A program made the position numbers and the translations under genes. Below the pieces are notes generated by a model. The model was not told where the DNA came from. It made no database searches and worked only from the letters and a program-made list of their open reading frames with translations. This document shows positions 1-4,610 of a DNA stretch of 6,750 nt, one piece after another. The first letter of the stretch is position 1; each line of letters begins with the position of its first letter. The stretch is from Candidatus Avimonoglobus intestinipullorum (lineage in GTDB: Bacteria > Bacillota > Clostridia > UBA1381), in the NCBI GenBank assembly GCA_018714645.1, contig DVND01000110.1, forward strand, positions 1-6,750, written 5' to 3'.

Positions 1-26
1 TGTAGGAGTACAATACATATTGGACA
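1..26 (+). repeat. Left terminal inverted repeat of the IS
   Basis: This matches the reverse complement of 1023-1048 at 19 of 26 positions without gaps. The inner 12 bases, ACATATTGGACA (15-26), match perfectly, and the outer TGT also matches. The perfect inner block is probably the transposase binding site and the TGT tip the cleavage site. If the repeat continued past position 1 it could not be seen. Confidence 0.8.
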
Positions 27-41
27 GATGAATCAAAAAAG

Positions 42-116
42 ATGAAGGATAGCGTCTCATGAGGTATGATTAAGTTAGCACACATCAATATACCGAAAGG
101 AGACAATATCCTTCAT
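42..116 (+). repeat. Inverted repeat over the transposase start codon
   Basis: ATGAAGGATA at 42-51 is the perfect reverse complement of TATCCTTCAT at 107-116. The right arm includes the first two bases of the ATG start at 115. In a transcript that reads in from outside the IS, the arms could pair and hide the start codon. A transcript starting inside, for example from a TATGAT hexamer at 65-70 (no good -35 seen), would lack the left arm. The repeat is seen directly; the role is inferred. Confidence 0.5.
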
Positions 117-1038
117 GACCAGTATAACACAAGACATGAGGTTTCGGCAATCCTTAATGCACTATGCACAAAAATATGGTGTTAGCCGAGCCAGCCGGAA
201 ATACAACAAATCCCGTTCCTACATCTATTTCTGGAAATCTCGCTGGGACGGAAGTGTGGAGTCCCTCGCCTGCCAGTCCCGGAGACCCCACAGTCACCCA
301 AACCAACATACCGAAGCGGAACTCAAGCTGATCAAAGATATGCGCCGCAGAAATCCAAAGCTGGGAATGATTGAACTGTGGCACCGCCTAAAACAGCGCG
401 GTTATACCCGCCGCCCTGAAAGCCTGTTTCGCGTCATGCGCACAATGGGTATGTTCCAGCCACCTAAGACCCAAAAGCCGTATAAACCGAAACCTTATGA
501 GCAAATGACTTATCCCGGTCAACGTGTTCAGGTGGATGTCAAAGTGGTTCCCCGCCGCTGTATTGCCATCCCGGAATTGCGCTTGTTTCAATATACTGCT
601 ATCGATGAGTTTAGCAGGCTGCGGTTTTTGGCCGCCTATCCGGAACAGTCCTCCTTTTCCTCCGCCGATTTTCTGGATAGGCTGGTAAAGTGGTATGCGC
701 GCAGGGGAATTCATGTGGAGTGTGTACAGACTGACAATGGCTTTGAGTTTACCAATCGGTTTTCCAATTCTAAACGGGATGTTCCTACTCTCTTTGAAGC
801 CACTGCCCAAAAGCTCGGCATACGCCATAAGCTCATCCGTCCTTACACACCTCGACACAACGGCAAAGTGGAACGAAGTCACCGTGAAGATATGAAGCGT
901 TTTTATTCCTCCCATTGCTTCTGGTCTTTAGATGATTTCGAAAAACAGCTTATTGTCCATAACCGCCGTTCTAACAACTTTCCCATGAGACCTCTTCAAT
1001 GGTTTTCTCCTAATGAGTTCATTGTCCAATATGTTTGA
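115..1038 (+). CDS. IS481-family DDE transposase
   Basis: This 307-residue protein should catalyse cutting and joining of the element's ends. The N-terminal part (about 12-45) is a helix-turn-helix, including YGVSRASRKYNKSRSYIYFW, followed by a second basic helical segment (about 66-112) and an rve-type RNase H-fold core from about 134. Visible catalytic residues are D141 (VQVDVK), D207 (QTDNGFEF) and E253 (HNGKVERSHRE); IDEFSR at 163-168 is the usual core strand. The D207-E253 gap holds 45 residues, about ten more than the common DD35E spacing, because of a segment around 214-227. The ATG at 115 is preceded by GAAAGGAG (95-102), with a rather long 12-base spacer. The frame is full length. 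The call is firm at family level; the named IS cannot be given without a database search. Confidence 0.92.
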   Translation: MTSITQDMRFRQSLMHYAQKYGVSRASRKYNKSRSYIYFWKSRWDGSVESLACQSRRPHSHPNQHTEAELKLIKDMRRRNPKLGMIELWHRLKQRGYTRRPESLFRVMRTMGMFQPPKTQKPYKPKPYEQMTYPGQRVQVDVKVVPRRCIAIPELRLFQYTAIDEFSRLRFLAAYPEQSSFSSADFLDRLVKWYARRGIHVECVQTDNGFEFTNRFSNSKRDVPTLFEATAQKLGIRHKLIRPYTPRHNGKVERSHREDMKRFYSSHCFWSLDDFEKQLIVHNRRSNNFPMRPLQWFSPNEFIVQYV

Positions 1039-1048
1039 CAAACCAACA
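1023..1048 (-). repeat. Right terminal inverted repeat of the IS
   Basis: This is the partner of the repeat at 1-26, with the perfect inner block TGTCCAATATGT at 1023-1034 and outer tip ACA at 1046-1048. It overlaps the last codons and the TGA stop of the transposase gene. It also carries an outward-facing TTGACA hexamer at 1035-1040, which could act as a -35 element if a -10 lay at the right distance in the flank. Confidence 0.8.
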
Positions 1049-1105
1049 TGATCAGATACTCCCCCTTTTTTTACAGATTGATACACCAAGCATACCTGCT
1101 TTGCA

Positions 1106-1111
1106 TATACT
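1106..1111 (+). promoter_or_regulatory. Possible -10 element upstream of the asnB-like gene
   Basis: TATACT differs from the consensus TATAAT at one base and lies 29 bp upstream of the start codon. No acceptable -35 lies 16-18 bp upstream; the nearest TTGATA (1078-1083) is 22 bp away. The rest of the 92-bp gap (1049-1140) holds a C5T7 run at 1061-1072 and no clear riboswitch or T-box. Confidence 0.3.
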
Positions 1112-1124
1112 GTAACAGCACATG

Positions 1125-1143
1125 AAAAGGAGTGAACAGTATG
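1125..1143 (+). promoter_or_regulatory. Ribosome binding site that fixes the asnB-like start
   Basis: AAAAGGAG (1125-1132) stands 8 bases before the ATG at 1141. A GTG at 1132 in the same frame overlaps the Shine-Dalgarno sequence itself and cannot be the start. Starting at 1141 places cysteine directly after the initiator methionine, which a class II glutaminase requires. The same leader recurs before the gene at 4608. Confidence 0.9.
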
Positions 1144-2847
1144 TGTGGTATTGCAGGAATCGTAAATTTTAAACGAAACCTCATTGCTTATAAAGGGTAC
1201 AACACGCTGCTGGTGCGCGATATGGCGGAATCCTTGCGCCGCCGCGGCCCGGACTCCGCCGGGGAATGGGTCGGCGAACACGCCGCCTTCGCCAACACCC
1301 GCCTGTCCGTGATAGACCCCCTTGGCGGCAGCCAGCCTATGAAACGCATTATCGAAGGCTATGAATTCGTTATTACATATAACGGGGAACTTTACAACGC
1401 CCCGGAGCTGCGCAAAGACCTGTCCGAGTTCGGATACATCTTCTCCACAGATTCAGATACGGAAACCCTGCTCTACGCCTACGTCCACTACGGTACGGAA
1501 TGCGCAAAGCGGCTCAACGGCATGTATGCCTTCTGCATTTGGGATTCCATGCGCCAGCGGGTATTTGCCTGCCGCGACCGTTTTGGCATCAAACCGTTTT
1601 TTTATACCGTCAGGGACCACACGTTTATTTTTGCATCAGAAGCCAAGGCGCTGTTCCGCCATCCGGCAGTGGCACCCGAAATCGATAAGGAGGGCCTGCA
1701 GGAGCTTTTTGCATGCCCGCCCTGCCACTCCCGCGGCGGCATATTTAGAGGGATTGAGGAGCTGCCCGGCGCACACTACATGCTCATCAGCCGCACAGGC
1801 ATCCTCACAAAATCCTACTGGACCTTGCAGCGCACCGAACACACAGAATCCCTTGAAGAGACTGCCGGGCATCTCCGGGCGCTCCTTTGCGACAGCGTCC
1901 GGCGCAGGCTGCGCGCAGACGTCCCGATTGCAGCGCTGCTTTCGGACGGCCCTGTCTTTGGCATCGCCGCGGCAATTGCCGCAGACGCACTGCGTACCCG
2001 CGGGGAACTGCTTCCCGTCTACACCCCGGATTGCGATATGCCCCGTCTGCCCGGCACAAGCCATATCCTGCTGCAGCAAAATGATCCCGCCCCTATACAA
2101 ACACTGCGCGACGCCGCATATCATGCAGACCTGCCATATCCGACGGGCTGCGGCGCAGCGCTGCTGTACTTCTGCCGCGAAATCAAAAAACGGCACACCG
2201 TTGTCCTATCCGATAGCTGCGCCGACGTATTGTTCGGCAGCGCTCCCGCATTTGACACAGATGCATACTACCAAGCCCTTTCCATTTGTTCCGGTATCCT
2301 GCTCCCGGCGGTTGCCGAAACCTTGGACTTGGCAAACTATGCGCACGCACAATTTGAAGCGGCACGCGCAAAAGCGCCCTGCCGCTCCGACGACCCGGCG
2401 GAACAGCGCCGCCTGGAAACCGCTTACCTCACGCTTCAGGGGCACATGGCAACCCTTTTTGCACATATGGACCGCATGGGCATGGCCAGCGGCGTGGAAC
2501 TGCGCTTCCCGTTCTGCGACTACCGGCTGGTAGAATATGTGTGGAATATTCCGCAAGACATGAAACGCGGCGCGGCGATCTTGCAGAAAGCCGCCGGGGA
2601 TATTTTACCCCCATCAATGCCCGCGGTACAACAGCCCCCCCGTCCCGACAACTGCCGCCTGCAATATGAAACTGCAGCAAAACAGGCCCTGCTGGATATT
2701 CTGGAGGATGCGCGCGCGCCGCTCCTGGCCTTTGTTGATAAACAAGCGCTGCGCAATCTGCTGGCTGACAATACCGCACCCCAGTGCGCCGCATATCTTT
2801 TTCAAATCAATCACTGGCTGGAGCTATACCGCCCTATGCTGCACTGA
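1141..2847 (+). CDS. asnB: Asparagine synthetase B-family protein with intact glutaminase but degenerate synthetase domain
   Basis: The family makes asparagine from aspartate, ATP and glutamine: an N-terminal class II amidotransferase domain frees ammonia and a C-terminal PP-loop domain uses it. This 568-residue protein starts MCGIAGIV, so Cys2 becomes the N-terminal nucleophile. Other glutaminase residues are present: R54 in RLSVID, N81 and E83 in NGELYN, D106 in STDSDTE, plus RRRGPDSAG (33-41) and RDRFGIKPFFY (145-155). The synthetase half aligns at VRRRLRADVPIAALLS, but SGGxDSS has become SDGPVFG (268-274). The usual LSGEGADE is LSDSCADV (356-363), the DEP motif is ADLP (329-332), and the region of the catalytic lysine (EKxxLR) reads RGAAILQ (476-482). 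DRMGMASGVELRFPFCDYRL (444-463) is well kept. ATP-dependent synthesis therefore looks lost, whereas glutamine hydrolysis looks possible. Lasso-peptide cyclases are related proteins, but no precursor or protease gene is nearby. Confidence 0.88.
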   Translation: MCGIAGIVNFKRNLIAYKGYNTLLVRDMAESLRRRGPDSAGEWVGEHAAFANTRLSVIDPLGGSQPMKRIIEGYEFVITYNGELYNAPELRKDLSEFGYIFSTDSDTETLLYAYVHYGTECAKRLNGMYAFCIWDSMRQRVFACRDRFGIKPFFYTVRDHTFIFASEAKALFRHPAVAPEIDKEGLQELFACPPCHSRGGIFRGIEELPGAHYMLISRTGILTKSYWTLQRTEHTESLEETAGHLRALLCDSVRRRLRADVPIAALLSDGPVFGIAAAIAADALRTRGELLPVYTPDCDMPRLPGTSHILLQQNDPAPIQTLRDAAYHADLPYPTGCGAALLYFCREIKKRHTVVLSDSCADVLFGSAPAFDTDAYYQALSICSGILLPAVAETLDLANYAHAQFEAARAKAPCRSDDPAEQRRLETAYLTLQGHMATLFAHMDRMGMASGVELRFPFCDYRLVEYVWNIPQDMKRGAAILQKAAGDILPPSMPAVQQPPRPDNCRLQYETAAKQALLDILEDARAPLLAFVDKQALRNLLADNTAPQCAAYLFQINHWLELYRPMLH

Positions 2848-2858
2848 GCGTCCGCCCA

Positions 2859-2890
2859 AAGCGCCGGATCCGATCCGGCGCTTCCTATTT
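2859..2890. terminator. Hairpin terminator between convergent genes
   Basis: AAGCGCCGGATC (2859-2870) and GATCCGGCGCTT (2872-2883) are perfect complements around one base, giving at least a 10-bp GC-rich stem with a short loop. On the + strand it is followed by CCTATTTATT, a modest T-rich tail, so it most likely ends the asnB-like transcript. It lies 11 bases past that stop and just past the stop of the opposing RHH gene (2885), so it could serve both, although the minus-strand tail is not T-rich. Confidence 0.7.
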
Positions 2891-3085
2891 ATTCATCCGC
2901 TCCAAATCCATAAGTAATTCCTTGGTGATTTCACCATGTTCCTTCTCATACCGCTCAATGTCCTTGCGCACCAGAAACGCGACCCGCCCGGATACCGTCT
3001 GCCCGCGCGCATAGGCAATATACCGCATTTTATTGTGTGTTGCGATATTCATCCTGAAACTGACATGCTTTTGATTTTCAGCCAT
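2885..3085 (-). CDS. Small ribbon-helix-helix DNA-binding protein
   Basis: This 66-residue protein has the pattern of an Arc/MetJ-type repressor. A short strand with alternating residues, KHVSFRM (6-12), is followed by helix A (about 15-28, IATHNKMRYIAYARGQ), a turn at T30-V31-S32-G33, and helix B (about 33-48, VAFLVRKDIERYEKE), then a short acidic C-terminal helix. Such proteins dimerise and insert the paired strands into the DNA major groove. A good AAAGGAG (3096-3102) lies 10 bases before the ATG. It follows rmuC in the same direction after 118 bp, so it could be cotranscribed or have its own promoter. The leader carries an inverted repeat and a direct repeat that may be its own operator. 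No toxin gene is adjacent, so an antitoxin role is not supported. The specific target is unknown. Confidence 0.75.
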   Translation of the reverse strand: MAENQKHVSFRMNIATHNKMRYIAYARGQTVSGRVAFLVRKDIERYEKEHGEITKELLMDLERMNK

Positions 3086-3116
3086 AATTTCATTTCTCCT
3101 TTGTATAATTATGGCT
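3080..3116. repeat. 10-bp inverted repeat around the RHH gene ribosome binding site
   Basis: AGCCATAATT (3080-3089) and AATTATGGCT (3107-3116) are perfect complements separated by 17 bases. On the minus strand the start codon lies in one arm and the AAAGGAG lies in the loop. It may be an operator for the encoded RHH protein or an mRNA hairpin that limits translation. The repeat is certain; its function is inferred. Confidence 0.6.
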
Positions 3117-3150
3117 TTATTTTACCTTATTCTACTAAATTTGTAATAGT

Positions 3151-3166
3151 TTTGCAGAAATTTGCA
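3151..3166. repeat. TTTGCA direct repeat one helical turn apart
   Basis: TTTGCA occurs at 3151-3156 and 3161-3166, so the copies repeat every 10 bp, in the AT-rich gap upstream of the RHH gene. RHH repressors often bind tandem half-sites at about this spacing. A minus-strand TTGACA hexamer lies at 3176-3181, but no good -10 follows at 16-18 bp, so I do not call a promoter. Confidence 0.35.
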
Positions 3167-3203
3167 TTATTTTTTTGTCAAATTGATTAAATTTCGCGTA
3201 AAA

Positions 3204-4463
3204 TTACAATTCTTCCGCATCATATTCCAACAATTCCTGTGCACCGTCAATTTTTTCCACATCCCGCAGTTTCCGCTGGATGGCCCGTGTCCGCACGCCC
3301 ACCAGCTTATCCAGTTCCTTATTGGCCTGGGTAATCCGCTGCTGGGTCGCTTCCAGGATGTCCCCAAATTTATCAAACTCACTCTTCACCGCGCCCAGCA
3401 CGTTCCACACCTCCAGCGACCGTTTCTGGATTGCCACGGTGCGGAACCCCATCTGCAGGCTGTTCAAAATCGCCGCCATGGTGCTCGGCCCCGCGATGTT
3501 GACCTTATAGTCCCGCTGCAGCGTCTCTACCATGCCGCTGTTCACCACTTCCGCATACAGCCCCTCAAACGGCAGGAACAAAATCGCAAATTCCGTGGTG
3601 TACGGTACTTCCACATATTTCTCGTGGATGTCTTTTGCAGACTGCCGGATCCGCGCCGCCAGCTCCTTCGCCGCGGCCTGGACCGCCTCCTGGTCCCCGG
3701 TATCCCGCGCATCCTGTAATTTTAAATAGGCATCAGCCGGGAATTTGGAGTCAATGGGCAGATAGACGCTGGCGTTGTCACCCACAGGCATTTTGATGGC
3801 AAATTCCACCACATCCCGGCTGTTGGGCTTGGTGGCAACATTGGTTTCATATTGTTCGGGGGATAAAATTTCTTCTAAAATTGCGCCAAGCTGGATCTCC
3901 CCCAAAATGCCGCGGGTTTTTACGTTGGAGAGCACTTTTTTCAAATCCCCCACGCCCACAGCCAGGTTCTGCATCTCACCCAACCCTTTATACACCTGCT
4001 CCAACCGCTCGCTGACCAGCTGGAACGACTGGCTCATCTTCTCTTCCAATGTTTTTTGCAGCTTTTCGTCCACGGTTTTGCGCATGTCTTCCAGCTTTTT
4101 CTGGTTATCCTCCTGCATGGTGTGCAGACGGGTCTCAATGGTCTGGCGCATATTTTCCAGCTTCTGCTCATTCCCCGCCTCAAAGGTTTTGAACCGCGTC
4201 TCCATCTGGGAAAAGGATTCAAACACCGCTTTGTTCAGCGCCTCCTGCTTCTCCATAATGTTCTTGTCCATCTCCCCGAATTTGCGGGTCTGCAATTCGT
4301 CCGTGTTTTTCTGGTTTGCCAGCATCAGCTCCCCCATGCTGCGGACGCTGTTCTGCACACCCTCCACAATATCGTTCGTCCGCCCCGCCGCGGGCATCCG
4401 GATGAGTATAACCGCCGCCAAAACAATCAACAGCAGCAGTAATCCGATAATCAAATATTCCAT
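3204..4463 (-). CDS. rmuC: RmuC-family DNA recombination protein
   Basis: The 419-residue product begins with one membrane helix (about 3-21, LIIGLLLLLIVLAAVILI) and then a long heptad-patterned coiled coil (about 35-180), including KLENMRQTIE and KLEDMRKTVDEKL. The C-terminal RmuC domain (about 183-405) resembles PD-(D/E)XK nucleases: RGILGEIQL (184-192), YLPIDSKFP (234-242, with D238 and K240 as the likely active-site residues), EFAILFLPFEGLYAEV (291-306) and RTRAIQRKLRDVE (391-403). In E. coli rmuC affects recombination at short inverted repeats; the biochemical role is unproven. The ATG at 4463 is chosen because AGGTGG (4471-4476) lies 7 bases upstream and the membrane helix follows at once. 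A longer in-frame start at 4577 would run back through the promoter. A near-consensus promoter lies just upstream. Confidence 0.95.
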   Translation of the reverse strand: MEYLIIGLLLLLIVLAAVILIRMPAAGRTNDIVEGVQNSVRSMGELMLANQKNTDELQTRKFGEMDKNIMEKQEALNKAVFESFSQMETRFKTFEAGNEQKLENMRQTIETRLHTMQEDNQKKLEDMRKTVDEKLQKTLEEKMSQSFQLVSERLEQVYKGLGEMQNLAVGVGDLKKVLSNVKTRGILGEIQLGAILEEILSPEQYETNVATKPNSRDVVEFAIKMPVGDNASVYLPIDSKFPADAYLKLQDARDTGDQEAVQAAAKELAARIRQSAKDIHEKYVEVPYTTEFAILFLPFEGLYAEVVNSGMVETLQRDYKVNIAGPSTMAAILNSLQMGFRTVAIQKRSLEVWNVLGAVKSEFDKFGDILEATQQRITQANKELDKLVGVRTRAIQRKLRDVEKIDGAQELLEYDAEEL

Positions 4464-4476
4464 ATCCGTTCCACCT
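4464..4476 (-). promoter_or_regulatory. Ribosome binding site of rmuC
   Basis: On the minus strand AAAGGTGG precedes the ATG at 4463, with the AGGTGG core at 4471-4476 and a 7-base spacer. It decides the start against an upstream in-frame ATG at 4577 that has no membrane helix directly behind it. Confidence 0.8.
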
Positions 4477-4487
4477 TTCTTCTTATT

Positions 4488-4516
4488 ATTATAATCAGCG
4501 GAACCGGTCCGGTCAA
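4488..4516 (-). promoter_or_regulatory. Sigma-A type promoter of rmuC
   Basis: On the minus strand TTGACC (4511-4516) is followed after exactly 17 bp by a perfect TATAAT (4488-4493). This is 11 of 12 consensus bases at ideal spacing, the best promoter in the window. Transcription should start near 4480, giving a leader of about 15-20 bases before the rmuC start. Confidence 0.8.
4503..4513. repeat. ACCGG-T-CCGGT palindrome inside the rmuC promoter
   Basis: ACCGG (4503-4507) and CCGGT (4509-4513) are inverted around one base. The palindrome fills part of the spacer and touches the -35 of the rmuC promoter, so a bound protein would block RNA polymerase. It is short, so chance is possible. Confidence 0.4.
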
Positions 4517-4533
4517 TATTTAAAATAAATATT
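4515..4533. repeat. AATATTTA / TAAATATT inverted repeat between divergent promoters
   Basis: AATATTTA (4515-4522) and TAAATATT (4526-4533) are perfect complements around AAA. The repeat lies exactly between the -35 elements of the two divergent promoters and shares bases with both. It could bind a shared regulator or act as an AT-rich UP element. Confidence 0.4.
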
Positions 4534-4561
4534 TCAAAAACATGGAACTTATTTCTATATT
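4533..4561 (+). promoter_or_regulatory. Probable promoter of the SLH protein gene
   Basis: TTCAAA (4533-4538) and TATATT (4556-4561) are separated by 17 bp and match 4 of 6 and 5 of 6 consensus bases. Transcription would start near 4568, giving a leader of about 40 bases. It is weaker than the divergent rmuC promoter and in an AT-rich region, where chance matches are common. Confidence 0.45.
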
Positions 4562-4591
4562 GCACGTCTAATACCACAGTGGAAAAAAATA

Positions 4592-4610
4592 AAAAGGAGT
4601 GAACACTATG
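4592..4610 (+). promoter_or_regulatory. Ribosome binding site that fixes the SLH gene start
   Basis: AAAAGGAG (4592-4599) lies 8 bases before the ATG at 4608. An in-frame GTG at 4599 overlaps the Shine-Dalgarno sequence and is rejected. The ATG gives a normal signal peptide beginning MKKMM. The leader matches 1125-1143 at 18 of 19 bases. Confidence 0.9.

Larger units (their letters stand above)
1..1048 (+). mobile_element. IS481-family insertion sequence, apparently complete
   Basis: The element is bounded by imperfect 26-bp inverted repeats that both begin with TGT at the outer edge, as is usual for IS481-family ends, and it holds a single transposase gene that fills most of its length. At about 1.05 kb it has a normal size for the family. 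The transposase stop codon lies inside the right inverted repeat, giving a very compact right end. The left end falls on the first base of the window, so the left flank is unseen and a target-site duplication cannot be checked; the right flank begins TGATCAGATACT. The reading frame is intact, so the copy may be active. The next gene starts only 92 bp beyond the right end. Confidence 0.85.

Noticed and set aside
1132..1140. GTG start adding MNS to the AsnB-like protein
   Set aside because: The GTG overlaps the Shine-Dalgarno sequence, and the family needs cysteine right after the initiator methionine, which the ATG at 1141 gives.
1361..2533. A 390-codon open frame overlapping the AsnB-like gene, with others on both strands
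   Set aside because: The translation is low in complexity, rich in Ser, Pro, Ala and Cys, and resembles no protein family. It is explained by the GC-rich codon use of the real gene.
1141..2847. AsnB-like protein as a lasso-peptide cyclase
   Set aside because: No precursor peptide, leader-binding protein or protease gene is in the window. The domain chemistry also points the other way: the glutaminase is kept while the ATP site, which cyclases need, is lost.
2885..3085. RHH protein as the antitoxin of a toxin-antitoxin pair
   Set aside because: There is no small toxin-like gene next to it. The neighbours are rmuC and a convergent AsnB-like gene behind a terminator.
3775..4494. A 239-codon plus-strand frame opposite rmuC
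   Set aside because: It is the antisense of the RmuC coiled coil, rich in Ser and Phe with no domain pattern, and rmuC itself is certain.
4464..4577. A 38-residue N-terminal extension of RmuC
   Set aside because: It would cross a near-consensus promoter and the ribosome binding site of the ATG at 4463, and it would place a charged segment before the membrane anchor.
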